This document shows, in pieces, positions 35,383 to 45,357 of a stretch of DNA of 64,000 nt (the first letter of the stretch is position 1; each line of letters opens with the position of its first letter). Position numbers and translations under genes: made by a program. Origin of the DNA: Polychytrium aggregatum (taxonomy: Eukaryota; Chytridiomycota; Chytridiomycetes; Polychytriales); the NCBI RefSeq assembly GCF_025602895.1, contig NW_026516287.1, forward strand, positions 124,001-188,000, given 5' to 3'. The notes under the pieces are model-generated. The model ran no database searches, had not been told where the DNA came from, and worked only from the letters and a program-made list of their open reading frames with translations.

Positions 35383-36877
35383 TGGTTGCCAGAGGTCAAC
35401 GGCGCACTGCTTTTGTCGCGGGTGCAGCGCTTCTCCTCCCCGCCATGCGACGCGGCCTCGGCGACGCCGTGCTGTCGAAGCCGATCCGGACACTGTTGGG
35501 AGCGAGCCTTTGGCAAGGACGAGCACGGACCAATGGTCACGGCATCGCTGAGCCGCCGATGCCAGCACGAGCGACTCGCCAAAGCAAGAGTGCAGTCAAA
35601 GCAGAGAGACTGTGCTGCCAGGGGGGAGGCTGACTCGCTCGGAGCAGCGATGGGAGGATGCAGTCGAGTCGCTGCGCTGGGACGCTGATGTCTTGGATCC
35701 GGCTGGGACGGCCAGACGGACGGCCAGACGGACAACCAGACGGACAACCAGATGGACAACCAGATGGACAACCAGATGGGGGCAGAGTTGGCTCGCATCG
35801 CCAGGGGCAAGCAAGCGCCAGGACCATGTGGATTGCTGCCGATCACGTGCGGCGTGTGGCGTGGGAACATGGGCCAGCATCGAGATTCGCTCTCTCGAGT
35901 GCTTTCTGGAGCTGGGCTGCAGCCGATACTCGGCTGGGACGGAGGAACAGCTGCATGATCACCAGTTGCAGCCACGGCTCGCAGTGCATCAGCATCGCTC
36001 CTTCGGTTGAGATCCAAGTCACATGCATTCTGGGCATTCTGTCCCAGGCAGCCATTGTGTCGATCCAGCAGCAGGACATGCCCTCGCCTTCACCCCGATC
36101 CGCCCTTGCAGATGCACTCTGTAGACTCCCGGGCATCCTCCGTCGAATTCGCTGCATCGATGCTGCTCCACGTGCCGCTGCCATGCTGCTGCCCGTGCTG
36201 GCCTGGGGTTTTGGCGCGAAAGCCAGGGTCGCCCCGGCGGAGCGAGCCCGCCATCGTCGGCCCATCGACCAGCACCCTCTGTCCTGCCCAAAGCGCTTCC
36301 TGCCCGGCACGAAGCCCTCGGCCGTTCGCAGCATCGATCTCGCCAACCGGCCGCTCTTTTCCGTCGACCCGGACCAATATAGGCCTGGCTTTGCAGCTCG
36401 TTCCCGCCCCGACTCGAGCAACCATCTCTCTCGCCTCGATCCACTTGCCCCCCGCAATTTTGCTTGTGTGGAGCGTCTGTCGACTCCCCGACCCCTGCTG
36501 CCTGGTCTTGCGCCGTTGCTGCTCTGACACCCCGACACCATCGGTGTGGGCATATAGCATTGTCGTCGATCCGCTCTCTGTGGTAGCGCCGCAGCCGATC
36601 CCTGGCACCACCCAACCTCAGCGAGTCCATCCGTCGTCCTGTTTGTTTCACACATCCACCATCCTCCCAAGCGGTCGCACATCCGTCCCACTTTCCGGAC
36701 AACCTTCAACCACCGACCGCCAGGAAGCTCTCAGGCTCGTCGACTCTCCCGGCGCACAGCCGTCAAGCTCCGCATCTCGTTCCTGACACAAGCAAATCTC
36801 GCTTCACCTTAAACAAGTGCGGCTCGATCATCTATTGATTCCCACGCTTCCCCAGCATCGTCTCGAGCAGTTCTGTC
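35383..36877. other. Intergenic between tRNA-Lys and F-box-like gene
   Basis: GC-rich stretch of 1.5 kb. ORFs of up to about 290 codons overlap on opposite strands and carry no recognisable domain, so I treat them as chance. It contains the 12-bp repeat and the promoter of the next gene. Confidence 0.4.
35707..35778. repeat. 12-bp tandem repeat, six units
   Basis: Six in-register units grade from GACGGCCAGACG (two copies) through GACAACCAGACG (one) to GACAACCAGATG (three). The ordered drift suggests stepwise expansion. Confidence 0.93.
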
Positions 36878-38407
36878 ATGGAGATGCACACCCGCCGCTG
36901 CGACCCTCCCAAGACACCGCCCAGGATCCTGCATCCTCTACCCATAGAACATACGCAAAGTCTACTCGCGACTCCGTCTTCGCACAGATATGCTGCCTTC
37001 AGCAATAGTCCCGCCCATGCTCGCAAGAGGCCGCGGTCGCCGTCGGCGGTGCCTGATCGAGATGTAAGCAGCAGCAGCAACAGCAACAGCAGTGGCGGTC
37101 TGTCGCTCGATGATGCTCGCTCTTGCCCAAACTTGTGGAAGACCCCGCAGAAGCCCCGACCCAACTTCAAACAGCTTTCCACGCCATTCCGGCAGCATCG
37201 CTCTCCAAAGTTCGCCGATACCGCCGAGGAGCTCGAGTTCTGGAGCACCCCGCAGACAAAGAGACTGGCCGTCATGGACTCTCCGTCGTCTGCATCTCCC
37301 TTCCCGCTACATGTGCACCACAACTATCATCAACAACACTCAGACAATAATCACCATCACTCCACCAACAATCAACACCATCACGACCACGACCCCGAGC
37401 AGCACTCGCTCGCTACTCTGCTGCCGCACGACAGCGCCCAGGCCAGCAGCCTCCGCCCGGTTCCAGCGACACCGATCCGCTCGTTCTTCCAGAGCAGTTC
37501 ATTCCAGTCCCTAGATTTGACTTCGCCAATCAAGCCCCCCTCCCTCTTTGCCTCGCCTCGAACCATGGCATCGGCGCCAAAGACCCCCAGTACGGCTCGG
37601 TCCCTGGCGTCCATCCACTCCCGTCTCTCGGCATCGAAGAGGCGACTGCCTGAGGCCGAGAACCCCCGCAAGCATGCCTCCGAAGAGGCCGTCCAAGTGC
37701 CCAACTTGACTCACTGCAGCAGCATGAGCACCACAAGCTCGACAGATGCACTTTCGCCAGCCAGCCGTGCCGAGGCTTCACTTTCGCCCTTTGATAATGA
37801 TCCCGACACCAGCCAAGCTCTTTCGGCACCAGCAACGACATGCAGCTTCCTCCACAATCTGCCCAAGCCCGACCAGCTGCCCTTTGTTCTCGCCCAGCAA
37901 ACGACTCCGACCAAGGGCCAAGCGATTGTCCGAGAGCCCGGCGGCAAGGTGCCTTACTCGCCATTCCATCGATCTGCCTCGCGGACGCCAACAAGTGCCT
38001 GCGTCAGTCCGAGCCCGCTCACTCGCTTTTTCACTCACCAGTCGGGCTCGCACAGTATGCTCCCGCCGCCGTCGCCATCAAAGAGGCAGAGCCTTCGACA
38101 ATGTCGAAACCCAAAGCTCGAGGCCCTCTCGAGCGCGACATCGAGGGATCTGTTCAAGAGCCAGAACTCACCACTCATACCACCGCGGACCCGTCCAGAT
38201 CCGGGCCACGATGCCGGCGCAGGCTCGGCAGCCGGTGAAATATCACGACATCGGATACAGAACAAGACTCATGACTGGGCTTCTCTCGATGCGGAACTTA
38301 TGTCAAAGATCGGGGCCTACCTTGATGATCCGTCAGCGCGGAGATGTCAGAGTGTATGCCGCCGCTGGGCAGAGGGCTTTAGAGCACAGCCGCCTTCACC
38401 CATCTGA
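36878..38407 (+). CDS. F-box-like protein with many proline-directed phosphorylation sites
   Basis: Single-exon ORF of 509 residues starting at ATG 36878. The first 450 residues are low complexity: Ser/Pro/Thr-rich with a His-rich patch (about 145-175). They carry many TP/SP sites in CDK-like settings (WKTPQKP, LSTPFRQHR, FWSTPQTKR, PATPIRS, LTSPIKPP, APKTPST). The extreme C-terminus, WASLDAELMSKIGAYLDDPS then ARRCQSVCRRWAEGF, fits the helical F-box pattern (L..EL..KI..YL......L..VCRRW). An F-box would link the protein to Skp1 of an SCF ubiquitin ligase. A C-terminal F-box after a long disordered, CDK-site-rich region is an uncommon layout. The family is otherwise unknown to me. Confidence 0.65.
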   Translation: MEMHTRRCDPPKTPPRILHPLPIEHTQSLLATPSSHRYAAFSNSPAHARKRPRSPSAVPDRDVSSSSNSNSSGGLSLDDARSCPNLWKTPQKPRPNFKQLSTPFRQHRSPKFADTAEELEFWSTPQTKRLAVMDSPSSASPFPLHVHHNYHQQHSDNNHHHSTNNQHHHDHDPEQHSLATLLPHDSAQASSLRPVPATPIRSFFQSSSFQSLDLTSPIKPPSLFASPRTMASAPKTPSTARSLASIHSRLSASKRRLPEAENPRKHASEEAVQVPNLTHCSSMSTTSSTDALSPASRAEASLSPFDNDPDTSQALSAPATTCSFLHNLPKPDQLPFVLAQQTTPTKGQAIVREPGGKVPYSPFHRSASRTPTSACVSPSPLTRFFTHQSGSHSMLPPPSPSKRQSLRQCRNPKLEALSSATSRDLFKSQNSPLIPPRTRPDPGHDAGAGSAAGEISRHRIQNKTHDWASLDAELMSKIGAYLDDPSARRCQSVCRRWAEGFRAQPPSPI

Positions 38408-39503
38408 ATACGCCGCGGTCTCGTAGTTTCTGCTGCTGACGCTACTCCGATATTGATGTCTGCTTCTAATCGCCTCTAATGTTGTCCTTTGTAAGCTTGT
38501 CTATAGTTTCCTCCCCTCCCCTTTTCCTGATATTTTCTTTGCACCTGGCTTTGAGCCGGGTGGCCAAAGCCCCGAGTGTCGTTGCTGGCTGCGCCAACAA
38601 CCGATCGCCTTCATGGGATCCATCGTATCGATATCCCGGCAGTAATAATCTGAATTGTGATGACTAAACGTGAGCTGAGGGACACCTGGCTCTTGATTTA
38701 TCGACGATTTCTCTCTCTCTCTGGATCTTGAATATACTCCCGCTAATTGATGAGTCTACCATCCGCCTGTGCATAACTGTACCGTCGAATCGGCCAGAGA
38801 CGGCAGATAATCACGGCAAACTTATTTGAAACGAGGCACCTTCACACACAGATCGGTTGATGTTGATCGATCTGGCTGGACGGCTTTGATCGGTACCCAA
38901 ACCAGCGATATTGCCCTTGCCCTGCGTCTTCCTCCCTCACAGGGAAATGACTTGGCCCACTTGACCGGGTGTGCGATATGATCCGACTATGTCGTGTTGG
39001 TCCGAATGAGACGATGTGTCTCGATGTTACTTCAACATGATGCACCACTCTATGGGAGCTTGTGATCCGCCCGCCGCTCGAGCTGCTTCGGTTTTGAATA
39101 GAGTATTTGCGATACGAGTCGCTCATCGGATAAACACAGACTCGGCTTGCGTCTCTCAATACACGGTTGGAAGGTATCGCTGGAGATGACCACCAGAGCC
39201 GTTCGCAGAGACGACGTCATCATACTGCCAGGCGAGCCGTGACATCAGGTTGGTCCTGTCTCTCCAATCACGGTACCGCGCCCGCTCAACGAATGCCCTT
39301 CCCATACATCAGTGTTCATTCTCGATCCATCAATTCGGGGCTCTCTTGGACGTTGCTCCAATATCTCCGTTTTCCGTGGGGGCAACCGGTCCCCTGCATA
39401 TAACGCCGCCATCCTGCCTTCCCGTTTCTGCTTGGCTCCACAGCCGAACTTTGCTCCTGGCTCCAGCAGCCCTCCACCATTGAAACGAGCGACCAGGCCG
39501 GCC
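38408..39503. other. Intergenic between F-box-like gene and receptor-like gene
   Basis: AT-richer 1.1-kb stretch. The only ORFs are short and without homology. It is the probable promoter of the downstream gene. Confidence 0.4.
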
Positions 39504-42500
39504 ATGGGGTCCAGCCTACTCCGTCGCTATCTGGCTACGTGTGCGGCCTTGTGGATGCTCCATGGGATATCGGAGCATTCCCGCTGCTCGGCCCAAAGCT
39601 TCAGCGCTCTTTATGAGTCCGACTGGACCAACCTCAACGCGTCGTATGCTTCGTTCTGCAACATGAGCCTTAACAACTCCTTTGGATGGGATGGGGTCGC
39701 GCCCAGACTCCAAGTAAGGATAGGAGGATGGTCCTCCAGGTTGCTTGGATCTCACGCACTTGGACCTGGGGCCTGTTCGATTTGCCATGCGGACATTGTA
39801 TGCAGCGTGAGGCACATCTCGGTTTCGTTGGATGCAGAGGCGGAGAGAGATCCTGATGGTGCATCTCTAACAGCGGATCTTTGAATCGCGGCCCCATAGG
39901 AGCCCCAGCGGACAATCATTCTCGAGAGCGGTGCATGGGACAGCGCGCGGTGAGTCCTCATGCTGCTGGACGATCGGTCTTTGAACCGAGTGCTCCTCTT
40001 CGCGAAATCGGTCATGAGACAGAATATTCCGTGCGCTGGCGCCACCAATGCCCCCTGCTAACACAGCCCCACCGATTCGCTGATGCCTCTTTCAATGCTG
40101 CGCCCGCCCAATATGACAGACTGTCGACCCATATCGTCGAGATCCTCATCAGAGAAGTACTGGGGTACAAAGTTATGGTCAAGGAGTATGTTGGCGGTCG
40201 GTAACATCGCTGGCAGACAATCCTCGCTCTGGGTTTGCTGAGCCGGTGCCAGTCACCACGTTGTCTTGTCTTCAAACGCCTCTCTGCCATAGGTGTGCCG
40301 GACTCCCATCCGACCGAGTGTTTAATGCTGTTTGTGCCCTCCACAATTACATCCTTCGCAGGAGTTACCACCGGCAATCGCGTCAAGTATCAGATCGTGG
40401 ACGCCGCTGTCGAACTGTGGACCTCCGACGGTCAGTTGATCCTGTGTTTTTGGTTCCAGGATGCAGCGGCGGGGCTGGCGACCATGCAACGGGAAACTGA
40501 GGCTACTTGGTCGGATGGTTGCAGCGAGCTACTACAACCAAATGGTGTTGTACGAGCACTCGATTCTCGATGCCGGCAAGAGTGGATATACGGGTCAGAT
40601 CGGATGGTGTGTCCCAAACTGGTGAGTGATTCTCTGGGGGTGGGCAGTATCAGCCCTTCGATATCCAAGATGCAAGCCGACATGGGAGAAGGGGCCGGCG
40701 TTCCGAGTGTGCCAAAGATCGATACGGGTCTAACGACCGCGATTGTGCATCTTCTCCTGGCGGCGATCCTCAGGGTTGTTCAGGCGTATTCAAACTATTA
40801 CATGGACTTTTGGAGGTCGCTGCGGATCCCGGCGGCGCTGTCGATCTATCCGCGCTCGGGAATGGGGGTGCACATGACGATCAACAATCCGCCCCAGCCG
40901 ACCTGCACTGGCATCACGGGTGGCTGTCAAAACGGAACTTGTGAGTGCCCCGCTTCATGTCGTCGGATATCGCCTGGTCTCGCGCATAATTGTGCGCCAG
41001 TGCAGTTGCAAAGTACACAGCCCGTTGCTGTTCGATCTGATCTGTCGTGTCTGGGTTTTGCGTGCCCCACAGATGTTCCTTCCCAGTGCATCAACAACAC
41101 CCACTGTGTCGGTAAGCGTCGGTCAGCACCGTGCAATCCATGAAATGCACCAATTTGGTCAGTGCTGAAACGACCAGAGGCTAATCCTGCTCTGCCTCCG
41201 ATCCAGAGTTTCTGTCCTATGGTAGGCACGCCGATACAGGCGGTGATATGCGGCATTTTGTGCCGAGCGGGCTCGATCCTCGATCCAGAGAGAGAGACAA
41301 TCCATCCGCAAGATTGATCCCTCCCATGGGTGCATTCGCTTATTGCTTTCGCTGAATATGTGAATTGCCCGGCGTGAATCTCAGGGCCAGGATACACACC
41401 CTTTTACAGCGAGCGCCTCATTGACGGACTGAAACTGAACATCACGGTCAACTACATGGTTCGTGACAATTCAAGCCTGGAATCCCTGGCTATTGGCTGC
41501 ATGTGTTCGGGATGATGTTTGGTGCGGTAGCAGTGCAGATATTGACAACACTCTGTTGACAACCGAACTACACATCGGCGAACCACACATCGATGAACCA
41601 CACATCGGCGAACCACATATCGTTGCTCTGCCTCAATGAACACTATGACCAACACCCAGGATCCCGCGAGAGCCGACGCATACATCATCAGTCAAATAGC
41701 CGCTCGGAATCCAATTCTGTTTTACTGCTGGAGTCCCACGGTCTTGGGCGCCACGTACGTTGCATCGCTGCCGAGATGGCAAAGGCGCTTCTGAGCCATG
41801 ATGAGTTTTTTGGCCGTGCTCTGACTGCTTTTGTGGCTTGCCATAGACAAAACATCACCCGCATACCATTTCCAGAAGATAATTCGGACTGCATCGCAAA
41901 TTTCTTGAACAGTACGTCGGAAAACATACACGGGGATGCTGTCGCAGAGGGCCGAAAATGGGGGGGGGACAGTCACTGCAGTTCCGTCGACAGCGAATCG
42001 CAGCAATCAGGACTGTCGAATGACGACCTTGCACATCGCTTCTCCTTCCCGTACTTAACGTTGCTTCCGTAATCAGATCGAGCGAACACTTCGGTAGCCT
42101 GCGATTACCCCGCTGATTTGCTGTTCAAGCTGACAACGACGTCTCTACCAACGACGTTTCCGTATGTGACCTCCCTGGTGAGTGCGATCGTCTCTGCGTG
42201 CCACTCTGTTCGCGCGGCGCCGGCTTGGCCGGGAGGTTTTGCAATATGCCGCTCTCACCGCCACACTGTCTATCAGCTGCAACGCTTCTCCATGACCAAC
42301 AGCGATGTCGACAGCATGCTGAGCGCTCTGTCCGGGGGTACAATGAGCTATGGCGATGTGGCATGTAACTGGCTGCATAACAACGAAATCGTCTGGAAAA
42401 CATGGATCCCGTCGCCGCCGGTGCTGGACGTGGGTGAGTAGATCTTTGGATGCAGGCTCGATATTTCACAGCGATCTAGCTCCTGAATGACATTGGAGTG

Positions 42501-44929
42501 CATCCGCGCTAAACGCTATCACCTGACAGCGTCCTGCGGCGTTGGCATGGGCAAGTATTCCATCGGGCTCATGACCGAGTGTCTATCCTGTCCGGTTGGG
42601 AGCTACAACTGGCAGGCCAACAACACTGGGACGTGCACCCTCTGCCCCACCAACGCCAACTGTGCCGGCGGCACGCTGGTTGTGCCGTCCGAAAACTACT
42701 GGCTCAACAGTCTCTCGACGACAGTGGCAGACATTTATGTAAGCGGCTGACCATCGGCGGTCGGGGAGGATACGGCGGCAGCGGCATCGAATCGGCAATT
42801 CTATCGCATCGGACCGCAACAGCGCCGTTGACAGGCGGTTTCATCGTTTCATTTGACAGGAATGTCCCGTCGATGGCGTGTGTTGCCCAGGTACGCACTG
42901 CAGATGCCTGGCTGGACCGAACGCTGGGATGTCATTTCATGTCGAATCGTGGCCCGCTGGAACATCGCAAACCGCACCCAGCTGCGTCGAATCGCAGCAA
43001 TCGGGCCTGTGCACAAACCGCTAATGCCGCTTTGCACACACCGCACCTCCCAGGCGGAGCTTGCAACATCACGAACCAATGCGCCCCGGGCTTTGCAGGG
43101 GTTTTATGCAGCGATTGCGCGAGTCCAGAACATTATATGTGGGGAGGTATGCGAGTTCTCCTGCTGCTTGCTTCGTTGCTGCCGCTCGGTCTCCATCGCC
43201 GCGAAACTCACACATCCGTCGCCTATCTTCACCATCTCCTCCTTGAACACAAGGCGAGTGCGTTACTTGCCCGAACAACATGCCCGGCCCCTCGTTTTAC
43301 AACGTGTTGCTTGGCACCCTTGCGTTTGTCGTTGTCTTGCTGCTTATCCCCAAAGGCGCAGGCCCGACGATTGAGATCCTGGTGAGCACCGGTGTCATAG
43401 CTGAGCCTTGCGCTCATAGTACATACCGAATGGATTCGATTCATCTGTCGCTTGTGACATCTGCTGATCGTGTGTCGGTCTGGCCACAAGACCTTCTATT
43501 TCCAAGTGGCGAGCCTGATCACCGACCGGTTCGGCATCCACCAAGTCCTGAGCGTGATCTCGCTGAACATGGACGTCCTGCCCAAGTGTCTGGTACCACT
43601 CAGCGGCATGTTCAAGATCCTGTTCATCTACGCATCGCCGGCGCTGATGTTTATGAACCTCTCATGGGTCCTGGGGCTCTGTTGGCTCTTTTCCAAGTTC
43701 GCGCCTATGCGTGCAGTCGAGGTTATCTCCAAGCGGGCGCCGGCCTATCTGAAACACCACTCACTCGCCGAAAATGCCATCCACACGAGCGTCGAGGTCG
43801 CCACGTTCTGCTTTCTGCCCATGATCGAGGCCGCGACGACGCTGCTGGACTGCAGGACGATCGCAGGGACAAACGTGCTCTACCAGGCAGCCTCGACGCC
43901 GTGCTGGAAGGGGATGCACCTTGGTGCCGGAATCTTTGCGATCATCGTGATCACGACCCTGCTGGGTGCCGTGCCTGTCTCGCTGCTGGTCTATCTTCGG
44001 TCGCTCAAGGTCAAGAGGCAGCTGGTCTATGTGACGCACGATACTACCTGGTAACTTCCGCACGGACGGCGCTTGTGTTGCTGCTCGTGCCCATGATTTA
44101 ATATGACCGTGCCGAAGGAGCCACGACAGCAGAAATATGCTGATGCTGATGCTGATGCTGATGCTGATGCTGATGCTGATGCTGATGCCTCCTCCTGCTC
44201 TCTACTTTCCGCTTCCATCGGCGGCTGCATCTTTGCGACCATGTCTGTCTTTGGAAACAGGCACCGCCTCTTGTACAAGCCCTTCAGGAAAAAGTACTAC
44301 TTTTGGCTGCCAGTGGCCCTCTTTGAGCGAGGCTTTGTCCTGCTGATCTTTGTGGCATTCTCGGGCACCGACAGTAAGCAATCGCTCTGGCTCTGGGTGG
44401 GAGAGAAGCAAATCGAGTGTGGACAAGTCCTTGTGTGTCTCACAAGCCAAAATTGCTGCCGTGGTCTCTGTCCTTGGCACATCAATAGCATCGCTGACCC
44501 GTTCTTGCTGACGCTTGCTCGCCGCATACATCCACAGAGTTCACCATGAACAACTCGCGAGTCTTCTTGTTCTTTGTCCTGAGCATCGTGCGGATGTACA
44601 TCCAGCCCTACCGCCAGCATGCCGAGAGTCGGCTCAACCAAGAGGCATGTCTCTGCTGGCTGGTGCTGTCGTCGCTCAACTATCTCTACCTCTTCAACTG
44701 GACGACAAACGGCGCCGTTGCTTTGCTTGACGCAGCCATGGTTGTGGTGCTGCTCCTGCCGATCGTCTCGTTTGTGTACTGGCGCAGCCACCGAGTCGTT
44801 CAGCGGATGAAGAGCAAGGGCCTTGCGGACGACCGATCAGCCGGCAGCCACAACTGCCTCTCGGACGACGCCATAGCCACGATCCCGTCCAAGGTGCGCA
44901 AGTCCCAGAACATCGAGGGCGAAGCCTAA
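39504..44929 (+). CDS. Receptor-like protein: solute-binding ectodomain, Cys-rich repeats, multi-TM C-terminus
   Basis: Many-exon gene; exon 1 is 39504-39713, stop at 44927-44929. The N-terminus is a signal peptide (RYLATCAALWMLHGIS). Next comes a domain like bacterial glycine-betaine-type substrate-binding proteins: RTIILESGAWDSAR (about 39915), VEILIREVLGYKVMVKEYVG (about 40140), YYNQMVLYEHSILDAGKSGY then TGQIGWCVPN (about 40535-40620), and the typical end FSMTNSDVDSMLSAL...ACNWLHNNEIVWKTW (about 42290-42405). A Cys-rich region follows: CLSCPVGSYNWQANNTGTCT (GCC2/GCC3-like), ECPVDGVC, and the EGF-like CAPGFAGVLCSDC. The C-terminal part has about seven hydrophobic helices, among them YNVLLGTLAFVVVLLLIP, MKIL-like 43560-43700, and LLDAAMVVVLLLPIVSFVYW. 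A short Ser-rich cytosolic tail ends the protein. A sensor for small osmolytes or amino acids is inferred. Several exon joins are approximate. Confidence 0.75.
41565..41622. repeat. 15-bp tandem repeat in a receptor-gene intron
   Basis: Four units of GAACCACACATCGGC with small changes, the last partial. Confidence 0.9.
44137..44188. repeat. TGATGC hexanucleotide microsatellite
   Basis: More than eight uninterrupted ATGCTG units. It lies in the apparent intron between the exon ending near 44050 and the exon starting near 44260 of the receptor-like gene. ORFs reading it as (ML)n or (DA)n are therefore probably not translated. Confidence 0.9.
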
Positions 44930-45357
44930 AGCCCCGGGTTGCCAAACAGAGACATACCGTAGCAGCCCCAGCAGTGCTTTGGCGAGCATTTGAATAGCAT
45001 TCATTGGTAACTGTGGTCTTTGGGCGTGTTGAAAACGGTGGGGGGGGGGAGTGACTTTCCAGTGCAATAGAGCTGCCGACGGCCATGGAAGCACGCTGTG
45101 CACAGCATTGTCAATACTGCTTCAGAATAAATATGTATTGGCTGCATATGCAGTGGCAATAGAGATGGCTGACAACGATCTTGACTCGCGCTGACGCTGA
45201 GGATGGGTTTTGGGCTGTATGCCAACCGCGATGCCCGACCCAGCCACAATCGGCCGTGACAACGGGTCGAGTGAGGGGCTTGTCTGGTGCGGCTCATTCC
45301 GCCGACACCATATATCTTGTTGTCGTTTCGTTAGGGGGGAGGTGCCTCCACCCTCCA
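44930..45357. other. Convergent intergenic region
   Basis: These 428 bp lie between the ends of the receptor-like gene and the SM-protein gene. No gene was recognised. Confidence 0.4.

Noticed and set aside
35658-36786. ORFs of 226-289 codons on both strands between tRNA-Lys and the F-box-like gene
   Set aside because: Mutually overlapping, repeat-containing and without recognisable domain; no splice-supported extension.
44103-44549. ORFs encoding (DA)n or (ML)n stretches
   Set aside because: They arise from the TGATGC microsatellite, which lies in an apparent intron of the receptor-like gene.
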